The position numbers and the translations under genes are program-made. Shown piece by piece: positions 11,781-11,954 of a DNA stretch of 11,954 bases (positions within the stretch are counted from its first letter, which is position 1; each line of letters begins with the position of its first letter). The notes under the pieces are model-generated. The model did no database searches. It saw nothing but the letters and a program-made list of their open reading frames with translations, and had not been told where the DNA came from. Origin of the DNA: Geothermovivens sp964644845. GTDB lineage: Bacteria; Zhuqueibacterota; Zhuqueibacteria; Oleimicrobiales; Geothermoviventaceae. The stretch covers positions 1-11,954 of the forward strand of contig CAZXXS010000087.1 of assembly GCA_964644845.1 (NCBI GenBank), given 5' to 3'.

Positions 11781-11954
11781 TTAGCTCACGCCCTCCTGTG
11801 GTGGAACGGCTTCCCTGTACACAACGCCCCGCTCGGCCAGTTCGCGCACGATCGTGTGAAACAGGTCGGGGTCAACGCCGAGCGCTTCCGGAGCGAACAC
11901 ACCTTTGCGCTGGATTCGCCCCACCAGCACCTGACGCGCCACGGCGGTTGCCAT
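11781..11954 (-). CDS. Saccharopine dehydrogenase-like protein, C-terminal end (partial)
   Basis: Only the last 57 codons are present; the rest lies beyond the right edge. They read MATAVARQVLVGRIQRKGVF, then APEALGVDPDLFHTIVRELAERGVVYREAV and a short tail to the TAA at 11781-11783. The sequence AxxxARxxLxGxIxxKGVxxPE-x3-DPxxF-x5-LxxRG is the typical end of saccharopine dehydrogenase and related reductases (NAD(P)-dependent, lysine metabolism or carboxynorspermidine-type enzymes). Which subfamily cannot be told from the tail. The first in-frame Met at the window edge is probably internal. It converges on the DUF2202 gene and is probably unrelated to the electron-transfer cluster. Confidence 0.72.
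   Translation of the reverse strand: MATAVARQVLVGRIQRKGVFAPEALGVDPDLFHTIVRELAERGVVYREAVPPQEGVS

Overview
The window looks like a moderately GC-rich Gram-negative bacterium of the FCB side of the tree (Calditrichota, KSB1, Ignavibacteria or a similar lineage). The main clue is the C-terminal domain of the last complete gene, which carries the NYPNPFNPTT motif and ends in -RMIFAK, the hallmark of type IX secretion type A sorting domains. An outer-membrane barrel, a lipoprotein and many signal peptides agree with a diderm envelope. The phylum is an inference.

Layout. Positions 1-350 hold no gene I can support. A small secreted OB-fold-like protein lies on the minus strand (351-788). Its promoter region (789-1317) is shared with a divergent plus-strand operon: an outer-membrane beta-barrel (1318-2592) that overlaps a 16-cysteine four-cluster ferredoxin (2589-3335). 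After a 693-base gap comes a second plus-strand cluster: a secreted parallel beta-helix protein (4029-5156), a secreted cytochrome c with 36 CxxCH motifs arranged as twelve triheme modules (5165-7729), a five-helix membrane cytochrome b (7900-8769) and an FGE-fold lipoprotein (8786-9619). An 827-base gap with regulatory DNA precedes a secreted ferritin-like DUF2202 protein with a type IX sorting domain (10447-11436). A strong hairpin terminator follows, and the 3' end of a saccharopine dehydrogenase-like gene enters from the right edge on the minus strand (11781-11954).

How they fit together. Membrane b-hemes, a cytoplasmic iron-sulfur carrier, a very long heme wire, an outer-membrane barrel and a surface or secreted ferritin-like protein together suggest an electron route between the inner membrane and the cell surface, i.e. 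a candidate extracellular electron transfer system. This role is inferred from gene content.

Regulation. Three near-identical -24/-12 (sigma-54) promoters are readable: TGGCACA-N4-TTGT at 970-956 (minus), 1198-1212 (plus) and 10280-10294 (plus). Each is served by a pair of dyads of the form TCGAC-N6-GTCGA (one half-site imperfect), with centres exactly 21 bp apart and about 97-109 bp from the -24 element. One pair sits between the two divergent promoters; the other lies upstream of the DUF2202 gene. This is the layout of an NtrC-type enhancer-binding protein regulon, and it links the small secreted protein, the barrel-ferredoxin operon and the ferritin-like protein. Neither the activator gene nor rpoN is in the window.
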